Shown here: positions 30,445 to 39,853 of the stretch, piece by piece | Layout: each line of letters starts with the position of its first letter | Position numbering within the stretch: the stretch's first letter is position 1 | Origin: Actinomycetota bacterium | Lineage (GTDB): Bacteria; Actinomycetota; Actinomycetes; Nanopelagicales; Nanopelagicaceae | DNA length: 64,000 bases | Direction of reading: 5' to 3' | NCBI GenBank assembly: GCA_016870715.1 | Contig: VGAL01000004.1 | Location: 1 to 64,000 of the forward strand | Notes under the pieces: generated by a model | Told to the model about the DNA's origin: nothing | Databases searched by the model: none | What the model saw: the letters and a program-made list of their open reading frames with translations, nothing else | Made by a program: the position numbers and the translations under genes

Positions 30445-31875
30445 ATGTTTAAGAGCGCAAGCGAAATCCTTGCCTATATCAAGAAGGAAGATGTCAAGTT
30501 AGTCGATGTTCGATTTATCGATCTACCAGGCATTCAGCACCACTTCAATGTTCCTGCTCAATCTTTTGACGAAGCAGTATTCACTGAAGGGTTGATGTTT
30601 GACGGTTCGTCGATTCGAGGTTTTCAATCGATTCATGAATCCGATATGAAGCTACTTCCAGTGCCGGGTTCTGCATTTATCGATCCATTCCGTAAAGAGA
30701 AGACTCTCGTCATTCTCTTCTCCGTACATAACCCAGTAGACAACTCGCCGTATTCACGTGATCCACGTGGCATTGTCGCCAAGGCAGTGGAATACATGCG
30801 TTCAATTGGAATCGCGGACACTGCATTCTTCGCACCGGAGGCAGAGTTCTACGTCTTCGACGGTGTTCGTTTCAAGACCGGAATGAATGAGGCTTACCAC
30901 CACATCGATTCTTATGAAGGTGCATGGAACACTGGCATCGAATACGACGCAGATGGAACGCCGAACCGCGGATATCGCACTCGAATCAAGGGTGGATACT
31001 TCCCTGTTTCGCCGACAGATCAATTTGCAGATCTGCGTGATCAAATGGTGATGAACCTTGGAAAAGCAGGGCTTCAAGTTGAGCGATCACACCACGAAGT
31101 GGGAACTGCAGGTCAGATGGAGATCAACTACAAGTTCACCGACATCTTGAGCGCGGGCGATGAATTGATGAAGTTCAAGTACATCATCAAGAACACCGCA
31201 TGGCAGGCAGGTAAGACTGCAACCTTCATGCCAAAGCCGCTCTTTGGTGACAATGGATCGGGTATGCACGTTCACCAATCGCTATGGAAAGATGGTAAGC
31301 CGCTCTTCTGGGGCGAGGGCTATGGCGATCTCTCCGATATGGCACGTTGGTACATCGGTGGCTTGCTCAAGCACGCGCCATCACTACTTGCCTTTACCAA
31401 CCCGACCGTAAACTCTTATCGCCGCTTGGTTCCTGGCTACGAAGCGCCAGTTAACTTGGTCTATTCGGCTCGTAATCGCTCCGCATGTATTCGAATTCCG
31501 ATTACAGGTTCAAATCCAAAGGCGAAGCGAATTGAATTCCGTTGCCCGGATCCATCATCCAATCCATACCTTGCATTTGCTGCGATGTTGATGGCTGGAC
31601 TAGATGGCATCAAGAACAAGATCGAGCCACCAAAACCAGTCGATAAGGATCTCTACGAGCTTGAAGGGGCCGAGGCTGCTTCGATTCCACAGGTTCCAGG
31701 TTCACTCGGCGAAGTTCTCGATAACCTCGCGAAGGATCACGCATTCCTTACCCAAGGTGGCGTCTTCGCTCAGGATTTGATTGATACCTGGATTGCCTTC
31801 AAGCGGAAGGAAGAGGTCGACTACGTCCGACTTCGTCCACATCCAGCGGAGTTCGAGCTCTACTTCGATATCTAA
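30445..31875 (+). CDS. glnA: Type I glutamine synthetase
   Basis: [29 protein letters not shown], adenylylation-site-like KDLYEL; SD GGAGGAAGAG before ATG 30445. Confidence 0.96.
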   Translation: MFKSASEILAYIKKEDVKLVDVRFIDLPGIQHHFNVPAQSFDEAVFTEGLMFDGSSIRGFQSIHESDMKLLPVPGSAFIDPFRKEKTLVILFSVHNPVDNSPYSRDPRGIVAKAVEYMRSIGIADTAFFAPEAEFYVFDGVRFKTGMNEAYHHIDSYEGAWNTGIEYDADGTPNRGYRTRIKGGYFPVSPTDQFADLRDQMVMNLGKAGLQVERSHHEVGTAGQMEINYKFTDILSAGDELMKFKYIIKNTAWQAGKTATFMPKPLFGDNGSGMHVHQSLWKDGKPLFWGEGYGDLSDMARWYIGGLLKHAPSLLAFTNPTVNSYRRLVPGYEAPVNLVYSARNRSACIRIPITGSNPKAKRIEFRCPDPSSNPYLAFAAMLMAGLDGIKNKIEPPKPVDKDLYELEGAEAASIPQVPGSLGEVLDNLAKDHAFLTQGGVFAQDLIDTWIAFKRKEEVDYVRLRPHPAEFELYFDI

Positions 31876-31888
31876 ATCCCTCTAGATC

Positions 31889-31930
31889 AGAGACCCTCGG
31901 CGCCTCATACCGTCGGGGGTCTCTACTTTT
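31889..31930 (+). terminator. Rho-independent terminator after glnA
   Basis: AGAGACCCTCGGCG-CTCATAC-CGTCGGGGGTCTCT hairpin followed by ACTTTTT. Confidence 0.75.
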
Positions 31931-31947
31931 TCCGATAAAGTTTTGGC

Positions 31948-32241
31948 ATGGCACGAGTGAATTCCTTGATTGTCTTGGACGCAAGAGACAACATCGCAAT
32001 CGCTTTGCAAGAACTTCCTGTAGGAATGCGAATCGAACAGAGTGATATCGCATCCGCATTAGAGGTGCAGACCGTCATTCCTCGCGGCCACAAGATTGCA
32101 CTAGTAGATATTGCAAAAGGCGAAGCCATCATCAAATATGGCGAGCGAATGGGCCATGCATTTGCGCCAATTCTTCGAGGATCTCATGTCCATACCCACA
32201 ATGTGATTGGCGATCGAGTTTCGACGGAGCCAACAGCATGA
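31948..32241 (+). CDS. SAF-domain protein (altronate/galactarate dehydratase small subunit-like)
   Basis: 97 aa; ARDNIAIALQELPVGMRI, VIPRGHKIALVDIAKGEAIIKYGERMG. Confidence 0.82.
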   Translation: MARVNSLIVLDARDNIAIALQELPVGMRIEQSDIASALEVQTVIPRGHKIALVDIAKGEAIIKYGERMGHAFAPILRGSHVHTHNVIGDRVSTEPTA

Positions 32242-33044
32242 TCACTGGTTATGCAAATAACTCTCGAGGAGTTGGCGTTCGAAGTCTCCAACTCATCCTT
32301 CCCTCCGTTGTCTGCTCAACCCACCTCTCAAAGAAAGTTGCAGAAGAAGTCGGCGCAATAACTTTTTCCCATCAACATGGCTGCGCAATCATCGGACCTG
32401 ACGTGGCAGGTGTAAATGATTTCTTTGTTGCGCTAGCCGGCCACCCAAATATCCACTCGACGCTAGTCCTGGGTCTTGGCTGCGAAACGCTTCAAGGAAA
32501 TGAACTTACTGAGAGCATTGCAGTCAAATTCCCAGAGACAAAGTATGTAGTTATCCAAGAGAGCGCGGGTATGACTGGTGCGCTTGAACTCAGCGTTGAA
32601 GCGGCGCGCCAGCTTCGCGTTGATGCTCCGCACGCCCCCCTTGATCACTTAGTGATTGGTGTCGAGGGCAACCCGGAAGCGGGATTGCTCGATGGTTTTG
32701 CAGATCTGGTTGCGAAGGCAGGACATACACTCGTGTTATCCAACGATTTCAAGGAGCCTTCTCGGAATTTTGCCAAACTCATTCGCGAGCGGACTCATGT
32801 AATCGCCTCATTCCCTGATGCCAATCAACCCCCCACCGGGCTCCCGCTGATTCCAGTGGTCACGATTGCTAATACTCAATCCCTTCTCCATCAGGCGCTT
32901 GTAGATGACTTCGATTGCAGGAGCGGCACGTCAGCTGAGCATCTATTCGAAAGATTGCTTGCTGTCGCCAATGGTGAAGCGAGCAAATCTGAGGCCAAGA
33001 AAATCGGAGAAATTGTCGTTCCTCGTATGGTTCGGAGCGTGTGA
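32238..33044 (+). CDS. UxaA-family protein, short form (HQHGC-bearing paralogue)
   Basis: 268 aa; TFSHQHGCAIIG, LGLGCETLQGNEL; lacks the C-terminal CGGSD region. Confidence 0.78.
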   Translation: MITGYANNSRGVGVRSLQLILPSVVCSTHLSKKVAEEVGAITFSHQHGCAIIGPDVAGVNDFFVALAGHPNIHSTLVLGLGCETLQGNELTESIAVKFPETKYVVIQESAGMTGALELSVEAARQLRVDAPHAPLDHLVIGVEGNPEAGLLDGFADLVAKAGHTLVLSNDFKEPSRNFAKLIRERTHVIASFPDANQPPTGLPLIPVVTIANTQSLLHQALVDDFDCRSGTSAEHLFERLLAVANGEASKSEAKKIGEIVVPRMVRSV

Positions 33045-34225
33045 TGAGTGGAAGTGAGCCATCATTGCTGACAGGATATCCACGAAAAAATGGCCGGTGG
33101 GGCTTTCGAAATTACATCTTGATTCTCCCCTTGCATAATGTGCTCAATCAACTTGCTGAAGAGGTGCGGCTGAACCACCCCGCTCAATCAGTAATTACCT
33201 CTGTCGCCCATGACTGGAGTGGAGAAATCGATAGCGATTGGGATCGAATCCATCGGGTCTTTTCCGGTTTCGCAGTCAATCCAAATGTAGGAGCGACGAT
33301 AGTGATTGGCGTGGGCTCAGCAGCAGAGGAAGAAATCGTGGAAGCGGCGCGAGCCAAACGCGAGATGCCCATCGCCTATTTGACCCTAAGAGATTCTGGT
33401 GGCTTCGATAATTTGCGCCAACGCCTCATGGAATCGGTCTCAGAGGTCTTTCCTCTGGTTGCATCCATCAAGCGGGAGAGCGCGCCATGGAGTGCGATTG
33501 TTCTTGGTCTCGAATGCGGCGGTTCGGATGCATATTCGGGAATTACTGCCAATCCGGCGCTCGGAGTTGCCAGTGACAAATTTGTGGAACTGGGCGGCAC
33601 CTCGATACTCGCTGAAACCATGGAGATTCTTGGCGCCGAACATCTCCTCGCTGCCCGTGCAAAAACACCTGAAGTTGGGCAAGCGATTATCGATGTCGTT
33701 GCTCGATATGAACGTTCCATTACTTATGAGGGAATTGATATTCGAGGAGCGCAACCTAGCCGTGGAAATATCGAAGGTGGGTTGACTACTCTCGAAGAGA
33801 AATCACTCGGCGCTGCAAAGAAAGCAGGGAACGCCCCTTTTACAGGGGTGCTCGACTATGCCTACCTCCCTACCGAGCCTGGTCTCTACTTTATGGACAC
33901 TCCAGGGCATGACATCGAACAGTTGACTGGTTTTGCTGCAGCCGATGTCAATATCACGGTCTTCACTACAGGTCGCGGCACACCAACTGGTTCTGCTGTC
34001 ATCCCAACCATTAAGGCAGCAACCAATACTGAGATGGCTACTGCGCTCCCAGATTTGATTGATTTAAATGCCGGCACTATTGCTGATGGCACCGAAACAC
34101 TCGCCGAGGTCGGCGCCCGAATCTTTAATGAAATCATCGAAGTGGCAAATGGCAAACTCACTGCCGCCGAAAAAGGTGGCCACCGCGAATTTAATCTCTC
34201 GCGACTATATGGTTCAACTCAATAA
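33041..34225 (+). CDS. UxaA-family altronate/galactarate dehydratase large-subunit-like (CGGSD-bearing paralogue)
   Basis: 394 aa; GLECGGSDAYSGITANPALG, MDTPGHDIEQLTGFAAA, TGRGTPTG. Confidence 0.85.
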   Translation: MMSGSEPSLLTGYPRKNGRWGFRNYILILPLHNVLNQLAEEVRLNHPAQSVITSVAHDWSGEIDSDWDRIHRVFSGFAVNPNVGATIVIGVGSAAEEEIVEAARAKREMPIAYLTLRDSGGFDNLRQRLMESVSEVFPLVASIKRESAPWSAIVLGLECGGSDAYSGITANPALGVASDKFVELGGTSILAETMEILGAEHLLAARAKTPEVGQAIIDVVARYERSITYEGIDIRGAQPSRGNIEGGLTTLEEKSLGAAKKAGNAPFTGVLDYAYLPTEPGLYFMDTPGHDIEQLTGFAAADVNITVFTTGRGTPTGSAVIPTIKAATNTEMATALPDLIDLNAGTIADGTETLAEVGARIFNEIIEVANGKLTAAEKGGHREFNLSRLYGSTQ

Positions 34226-34228
34226 CGG

Positions 34229-35560
34229 TTAGAGATTCTCTGCCACAGCAAGTGGGCCAAATTTGCGCACCTGATCAAGATAGCCAGCAATTACAGGCCA
34301 CTCCCCCTCGTTTATTGGGGCCTGCAAACCCGGAGTCTGCATTACTTGGCGGACTGCGCGATTTGATTCCTCCACTCGTGCCCGATCTAGCAGCTCCGCT
34401 GCGAGTGGATCTGTAACAGATAATCCACTCTGCAAAAATCCAATCCAGAGAGAAATGGCAAAGGCGATTCGCTCCCGAGGTTGCCCTGCCTGATGAAGAG
34501 CGTTCATTGCAAGAAAGAGTCGTTGCGGCAATTTTGCCGAGCCATCCATAGCGATTTGAGCGCTCCGATGAGCTACTGCGCTATTTCCTATCCGTGCTCG
34601 TGCCTGTGCACAATATTTCGCTACATCAACGGAGCTCGGGGCTACGAAAGAGTTCGCTAATTGCTCTTGGAGCCGGGCGATAAATCCACTCCACTTCGGC
34701 AGCGCAATCGCTTGATAGACATATTCAATTCCGGACAATTGACTGAAATATGCCGTTGTCGAGTGGGCGCCATTAAAGAGTCGCAACTTTAAAGCCTCGT
34801 ACTCCTCCACTTGAGGAGAGATTTCAATGCCAATGTCGGCAAGAAGTCTGTCGCCGGCATGTGGTTCAACTACCCACTGTCGAAATGGCTCGGTAGAAAT
34901 AAGCGACTCATCACAAAACCCAAATTCGCGTTCAAACTCTTCAATTGCAGATGGCGTGATGGCAGGAACGATCCGATCTACCATTGAATTAGGAGTAGAG
35001 ATATTTGCTAGCCATTGTTGGAAATCCGAATCAAGATCTCGCTGATGTGCACTCGCCAAGAGAACTCTTTGAAGAAATTGGCCGTTGGCTGGTAAGTTGT
35101 CACAAGAAATCAGCACGGGCGCAGCGAGGCCGCGCGAAAATCTCAACTGCAGAATATCAAGCAAACGATTAGGCATTGAATCACTTTGTATTCCCGCCTG
35201 GTATGCCTTCTCCGTGACAGTGATGGTGATGAGCTTAAGTTCAGGCGAGAGAATCGCTTGAGAGAGTGGAGCGTTACCGAGGTCGTAGAGCGAGCCGTCG
35301 AGAATCGAACCAATTACTCGTGGATTCTGCCTCTCCCCTTCCCGTTCATTGACGGTGTACATGAAATCTTGTTTTCGAAGCGCGTCAGTGACCCGAGCGC
35401 TTCGTGGAGATATTCCATAGATGCTCCACTCACCTACCCCGCTACGAAGAGCATCGTCACAGTAAACCGCTTGATGTCCACGGTGGAATGCGCCAAGGCC
35501 AAAGTGGATGACACCTATCTTCCTATCGGCGCGGGAATATTCAGGGGTCAGAGCTTTCAC
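34229..35560 (-). CDS. Mannitol dehydrogenase family protein (fructuronate/tagaturonate reductase-like)
   Basis: 443 aa; IGVIHFGLGAFHRGHQAVYCDDAL, KLRLFNGAHSTTAYF. Confidence 0.88.
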   Translation of the reverse strand: MKALTPEYSRADRKIGVIHFGLGAFHRGHQAVYCDDALRSGVGEWSIYGISPRSARVTDALRKQDFMYTVNEREGERQNPRVIGSILDGSLYDLGNAPLSQAILSPELKLITITVTEKAYQAGIQSDSMPNRLLDILQLRFSRGLAAPVLISCDNLPANGQFLQRVLLASAHQRDLDSDFQQWLANISTPNSMVDRIVPAITPSAIEEFEREFGFCDESLISTEPFRQWVVEPHAGDRLLADIGIEISPQVEEYEALKLRLFNGAHSTTAYFSQLSGIEYVYQAIALPKWSGFIARLQEQLANSFVAPSSVDVAKYCAQARARIGNSAVAHRSAQIAMDGSAKLPQRLFLAMNALHQAGQPRERIAFAISLWIGFLQSGLSVTDPLAAELLDRARVEESNRAVRQVMQTPGLQAPINEGEWPVIAGYLDQVRKFGPLAVAENL

Positions 35561-36966
35561 AACCGAAAGAACTCCTTGGAGAGGTGATAGGCAATCTGAT
35601 CCGCGATAACCGATGCATCCTCCTCGCTCACTCGATGTGAATGAACCAGGTCAGCGAGATAGCCAGCATCAAATCGACGAGCAACATCGTGACGCGCTGG
35701 AATTGAGAGGAATGCCCGAGTGTCGTCGATAAAGCCCAATGTATTGAGATAGCCGGCGCTCTCTAGCGTTGCATCGCGCCAGCGGCGCATCCCATTAAGG
35801 CTGTCATGGAACCACCAAGGGGGTCCAAGCTTGACTGATGGATATGCCCCAGCAATCGGCGCGAGCTCGCGTGAATATGTCGCTTCATCAAGGGTGAAGA
35901 GAGCCAACCGAAACTTTTCCGCAAAACCAAAACGGTTGAGCAGGGGTTTGAGCGCGCTGGTGAACTCGGTGCGGGTAGGAATGTCAAAGCCGCGATCGGG
36001 TCCGTATTTATCAAAAATAGCTCGAGAGTGATTCCGCGATGAACCTGGATGTAGTTGCATCACCAAACCATCATCGGCTGACATTTGGGCATGCTCCATC
36101 AGCATGACTGCTCGGAAAGCCTGGGCATTTGCCTGCGTGACATTTCCATTTCTGAGCTCAACAAAGAGCGCTTCCTTCTCATTCTCAGTAAGTTCAATCG
36201 TCAAGGCTGATGGCGTGCCATGGTCAGTTGCTTTGGCGCCAGCCTCGATGAATCGATCTCGCGCTCTACGAAGGGCCGCTCGAAATGTAACGAACGAGTC
36301 AATTGCGATGGCGCTACTGGCTTCAAGATTGCGCAGCGAGCTCTGCCAGTCACTACGTTCCGGATCGCTTACATCATCGGGTCGAAAAGTTGGAATCACT
36401 CGAGCTTTCAGAGAGGTTGATTGAAGTGCTCGATGATGTTCGAGCGAGTCACTCGTGCCATCAGTCGTTGCAAGGACTTCAATTCGGAATCTCTCAAATA
36501 ACTGCTGGGGCAGAAAGCCGTCACTAGCAATCGTGTGTGATATCTCCGCGTAGATTTGTGCGGCCGTAGTTTTGTTGAACGGGAGGGTAATCGAAAAAAT
36601 CTCGGAAAGAATCTCTTCGAACCAGATCCGTGAGGGTGTACCGGCAAATGCAATCCAGTTCTCAGCAAGGAGTTGCCAAATTTCCTCTGGCGCAATTGCC
36701 TTTTGAGATCTCTCCCCCTTCGTCGGAATATCTAACTGTTCGTAGGTAACTCCCACGCTTGCCAACATTCTGGTGATGTAGTGGTCAGGCGTGATGAGCA
36801 GCGCGACTGGGTTGGGAAAAGGCTTATTCTCTGCAAGCAGCGCGGGATTGACATGTCCATGTGGAGAAATGATGGGGAATGCGCTCATCTTTCTATAAAG
36901 CTCTCGAGCTAATGCAACTGCACCTTCTTTACATCCAAAGTATCTATCTGGATGAAGGTTAGACAT
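35557..36966 (-). CDS. uxaC: Glucuronate/galacturonate isomerase
   Basis: 469 aa; SPHGHVNPALLAENKPFPNP, MQLHPGSSRNHS. Confidence 0.92.
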   Translation of the reverse strand: MSNLHPDRYFGCKEGAVALARELYRKMSAFPIISPHGHVNPALLAENKPFPNPVALLITPDHYITRMLASVGVTYEQLDIPTKGERSQKAIAPEEIWQLLAENWIAFAGTPSRIWFEEILSEIFSITLPFNKTTAAQIYAEISHTIASDGFLPQQLFERFRIEVLATTDGTSDSLEHHRALQSTSLKARVIPTFRPDDVSDPERSDWQSSLRNLEASSAIAIDSFVTFRAALRRARDRFIEAGAKATDHGTPSALTIELTENEKEALFVELRNGNVTQANAQAFRAVMLMEHAQMSADDGLVMQLHPGSSRNHSRAIFDKYGPDRGFDIPTRTEFTSALKPLLNRFGFAEKFRLALFTLDEATYSRELAPIAGAYPSVKLGPPWWFHDSLNGMRRWRDATLESAGYLNTLGFIDDTRAFLSIPARHDVARRFDAGYLADLVHSHRVSEEDASVIADQIAYHLSKEFFRL

Positions 36967-38026
36967 GACTTTCTATCCAATCGAATGCCTGCTTTTGCAT
37001 CGCTACAGTGAAAGAGTGTTGGACGGGATAGAACTCCCCCTTGTACAAACCCTGATTGACAGATGCATAGTGAGTGCTGAGCATGTTATGTGCATCTGCC
37101 ATCCCTTCTTTTGTGAACAATTGATCTTCACCGCAATACTGTACAAATAATGGGGTCTTCGAGATCATGGCCACCTCTGGCCATTCACCAGCGCTGGCAA
37201 GATTAAAAGGAAAGAACATCCACGAGTGCGGGGCAATATGTTCGTGGAGCATCGATCCATACGTTGCCATTGCACCAGTGGAGACCACCGCACGTAACTC
37301 TGGATTTGTGGCGTGGAGAACGAGCGCACGACATCCTCCACCCGATAATCCGATGACAGAAATTGGACCTGCAATCTCAGGTAGTTGTTTTGCCACCTCT
37401 AGAGCGACGCGATCATCATGGTTGAGGATGCCTGCCATGGTGGCGCCAAAAAGGCTCAGATATTTGTTTAACGACAAAGACTCAAACATGACTGAGAGAT
37501 TTTCGAAATCTTCGGGTCGAGCAGAACCGTGAATCTCTTTGATTCGAGGCGGAATCTCCTCGAGTCCAAAACCACGTGAACCCCAAGGGAAGCAGTCATG
37601 GACCAGAACCGCAAAACCACGTTTAGCTAATTCATTTGCAGGTGCTCGGTTCCCATAGTGATCGCGACGAACCCATTGCGCACGTTCAGGTAATTGTTGA
37701 GCACCCCTCTGTGCAACTTTCTCCTTGCCAAATTCCTTCAGATCATCGTGGCTATGGAGGTAGAGCGCGCCAGGAAGTGGGCCTTCCGCCTGACTTGGCG
37801 TGAGAAGAAAGGCTTGCGTAGGTGCTCCCCACCCAACGTTCCAGGAGAGCGAAGTGACGGTAATTCCATCAAATTCACTGACCTGCCCCCGGTTAACGAC
37901 AATATTCTCTGGAATGGCAGGAACTGCGCCAAGGACAGCGACCAACCTCTCGCGTGTTAGCGGGGCGCTCCCCTTCTTGCCGAAAGTAAGGGCGCTAGCC
38001 AGGCTCTCCAAGGCGTTCACTTCCAT
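36959..38026 (-). CDS. Alpha/beta hydrolase (dienelactone hydrolase / acetyl-xylan esterase-like)
   Basis: 355 aa; GLSGGGCRALVLHA nucleophile elbow; 8-nt overlap with uxaC. Confidence 0.8.
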   Translation of the reverse strand: MEVNALESLASALTFGKKGSAPLTRERLVAVLGAVPAIPENIVVNRGQVSEFDGITVTSLSWNVGWGAPTQAFLLTPSQAEGPLPGALYLHSHDDLKEFGKEKVAQRGAQQLPERAQWVRRDHYGNRAPANELAKRGFAVLVHDCFPWGSRGFGLEEIPPRIKEIHGSARPEDFENLSVMFESLSLNKYLSLFGATMAGILNHDDRVALEVAKQLPEIAGPISVIGLSGGGCRALVLHATNPELRAVVSTGAMATYGSMLHEHIAPHSWMFFPFNLASAGEWPEVAMISKTPLFVQYCGEDQLFTKEGMADAHNMLSTHYASVNQGLYKGEFYPVQHSFTVAMQKQAFDWIESHV

Positions 38027-38060
38027 CTTCCTAGCCTATTGAGTGCCCTTCCAGTTGTAG

Positions 38061-38077
38061 TTACAAATGATTTGCAA
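38061..38077 (+). promoter_or_regulatory. Nur-like (nickel-responsive Fur family) box within the CbiM/NikM promoter
   Basis: TTACAA-ATGAT-TTGCAA, one mismatch to TTGCAA-N5-TTGCAA as recalled for Streptomyces Nur; flanked by TTGTAG and TAACGT. Confidence 0.6.
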
Positions 38078-38089
38078 TAACGTTCGCTT

Positions 38090-38743
38090 ATGCATATCCC
38101 AGACGGCTTCATCAATATCCCGACCGCCTCAGCCTCGGCCGCCCTGGCCGCCACTGGCTTGGGCTATTCGGTCCGGGCCGCCCGGGAGAAACTCGATGAA
38201 AAAGCTGCACCACTAGTTGGGTTGGTTGCGGTCTTTATCTTCGCCGGCCAAATGATCAATTTTCCGGTCGCTGCAGGCACCTCCGGCCATTTACTTGGTG
38301 GCGCTTTGGCGGCGGTACTGGTGGGGCCACACGCCGCCTCGCTTGCACTCACCGTTGTTCTGGCGATTCAAGCGCTCCTCTTTGCCGATGGTGGCTTAAC
38401 CGCCCTCGGACTCAATATCTTCAACATGTCTATCGTTGGTGTCTGGGGTGGTTACGGCGCATTCCTGGTGATGCGGAAGATTTTCCGATACACACGTACC
38501 TCGGTGATGGTTGGCTCTGCAGTAGGTGCATTCCTCTCCGTGCCGCTCGCAGCAACTTTTTTCAGTATTCAATATGCAATCGGTGGAGCGGGTACCTTCG
38601 CGCCATCGACTGTTTTCGCCGCCATGTTCAGTACTCACATTCTCATCGGCATAGGTGAGGCAATCATCACAACTCTTACCGTGGGAGCAATACTCAAAAC
38701 CCGACCTGATCTAGTTTTTGGAATGCTCAAGGTTCGACAATGA
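38090..38743 (+). CDS. Energy-coupling factor ABC transporter permease CbiM/NikM
   Basis: N-terminal MHIPDGFI motif (metal-binding N-terminus), 7-TM-like. Confidence 0.93.
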   Translation: MHIPDGFINIPTASASAALAATGLGYSVRAAREKLDEKAAPLVGLVAVFIFAGQMINFPVAAGTSGHLLGGALAAVLVGPHAASLALTVVLAIQALLFADGGLTALGLNIFNMSIVGVWGGYGAFLVMRKIFRYTRTSVMVGSAVGAFLSVPLAATFFSIQYAIGGAGTFAPSTVFAAMFSTHILIGIGEAIITTLTVGAILKTRPDLVFGMLKVRQ

Positions 38744-39033
38744 AGAATCGACGCTTCTACCTTGTTGGTATTGCAATCGCATTGGTCATTGCAGGCTTTC
38801 TCTCGTTTTACGCCTCTTCGTCACCAGATGGCCTAGAGAAGGTTGCTATCGATCTTGGATTTATCGACTCAGCGAAAGAGTCGGCAGTTGCCGACTCGGC
38901 GTTGGCTGACTACGGAGTAGCTGGTCTCGATAATGAGAGACTCTCCGTAGGCATTGCTGGAGTGATTGGCGTGATTGCTACTGGTTTAGTCATGGTCTTA
39001 CTCATTCGGCTGATAGGTAAAAAGAGAAATTAA
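38740..39033 (+). CDS. PDGLE-domain protein (CbiN/NikN-like)
   Basis: 97 aa, two TM flanking SSPDGLEKVAIDLGF. Confidence 0.88.
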   Translation: MKNRRFYLVGIAIALVIAGFLSFYASSSPDGLEKVAIDLGFIDSAKESAVADSALADYGVAGLDNERLSVGIAGVIGVIATGLVMVLLIRLIGKKRN

Positions 39034-39853
39034 CCTTCAGACTGATACTCAACCTGGCACGCATACCCATACGCACGGCCATTCACACGGCCACGGCGTC
39101 GGTGAGCGGTTATATATCCACCGCCACTCGCTCGTTCACGAACTTCCCGGACATATCAAGCTTGTTGCGTTTTTTGCATTCATCATCATCGCAGTCCTCA
39201 CTCCTATTCAACAATGGCAATCCTTTGTTGGCTATTTCCTCATCATCTTTCTTGCTTTAGCGCTATCGAAATTACCTCCGCTCACTCTTGCCAAGCGTGC
39301 GACTATCGAATTCCCATTCATCATCTTTGCCATTCTCATGCCGTTCACCGCAGGTGGAGAAATGTTCGATATTGGCCCCTTGAACCTCTCTCGCGAGGGA
39401 AGTATCGCCGGATTGAATCTCATCACTAAAGCCACCCTCGGTGTTTTCTGTTCGATGATTCTCGCCGGTTCAACCACTGCTCATTCGCTACTTGCAGGTT
39501 TTGTTCGAATAAAGACCCCGTCGCTTTTCGTGCAGATAGCGGCCTTCATGATTCGCTATCTCAATGTCATCAATGATCAAATGGCGCGCATGAAAGTTGC
39601 TAGAGAATCCCGAGGCTTTCAGGCGGAAGGGATTCGTAGTTGGCCGATATTTACCTCAACCCTTGGCGCTCTCTTTATTCGCGCCTACGAGCGTGGTGAG
39701 CGAGTCCATCTAGCGATGCTCTCCCGTGGATACGCTGGAACTCTCTCCTCGTTATCGCTCGAGAACGTTCAACCTAAACATTGGCGAGTAGGTCTGACCT
39801 TCCCCTTCTTGGCAGCGCTCTCTTTTTTAATCGGTAGAGTGCTCTTCTCATGA
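39029..39853 (+). CDS. CbiQ/NikQ ECF transmembrane component with His-rich N-terminus; non-canonical (ATT?) start
   Basis: Frame open from 39017; HTHTHGHSHGHG then CbiQ-like TM; R-x-x-R-motifs KVARESRGFQAEG and LAMLSRGYAG; no ATG/GTG/TTG before 39338. Confidence 0.8.
   Translation: MNLQTDTQPGTHTHTHGHSHGHGVGERLYIHRHSLVHELPGHIKLVAFFAFIIIAVLTPIQQWQSFVGYFLIIFLALALSKLPPLTLAKRATIEFPFIIFAILMPFTAGGEMFDIGPLNLSREGSIAGLNLITKATLGVFCSMILAGSTTAHSLLAGFVRIKTPSLFVQIAAFMIRYLNVINDQMARMKVARESRGFQAEGIRSWPIFTSTLGALFIRAYERGERVHLAMLSRGYAGTLSSLSLENVQPKHWRVGLTFPFLAALSFLIGRVLFS

Noticed and set aside
39338-39853. Listed ATG at 39338 as the start of CbiQ
   Set aside because: The frame is open and CbiQ-like from 39017; starting at 39338 would delete the first TM segments.
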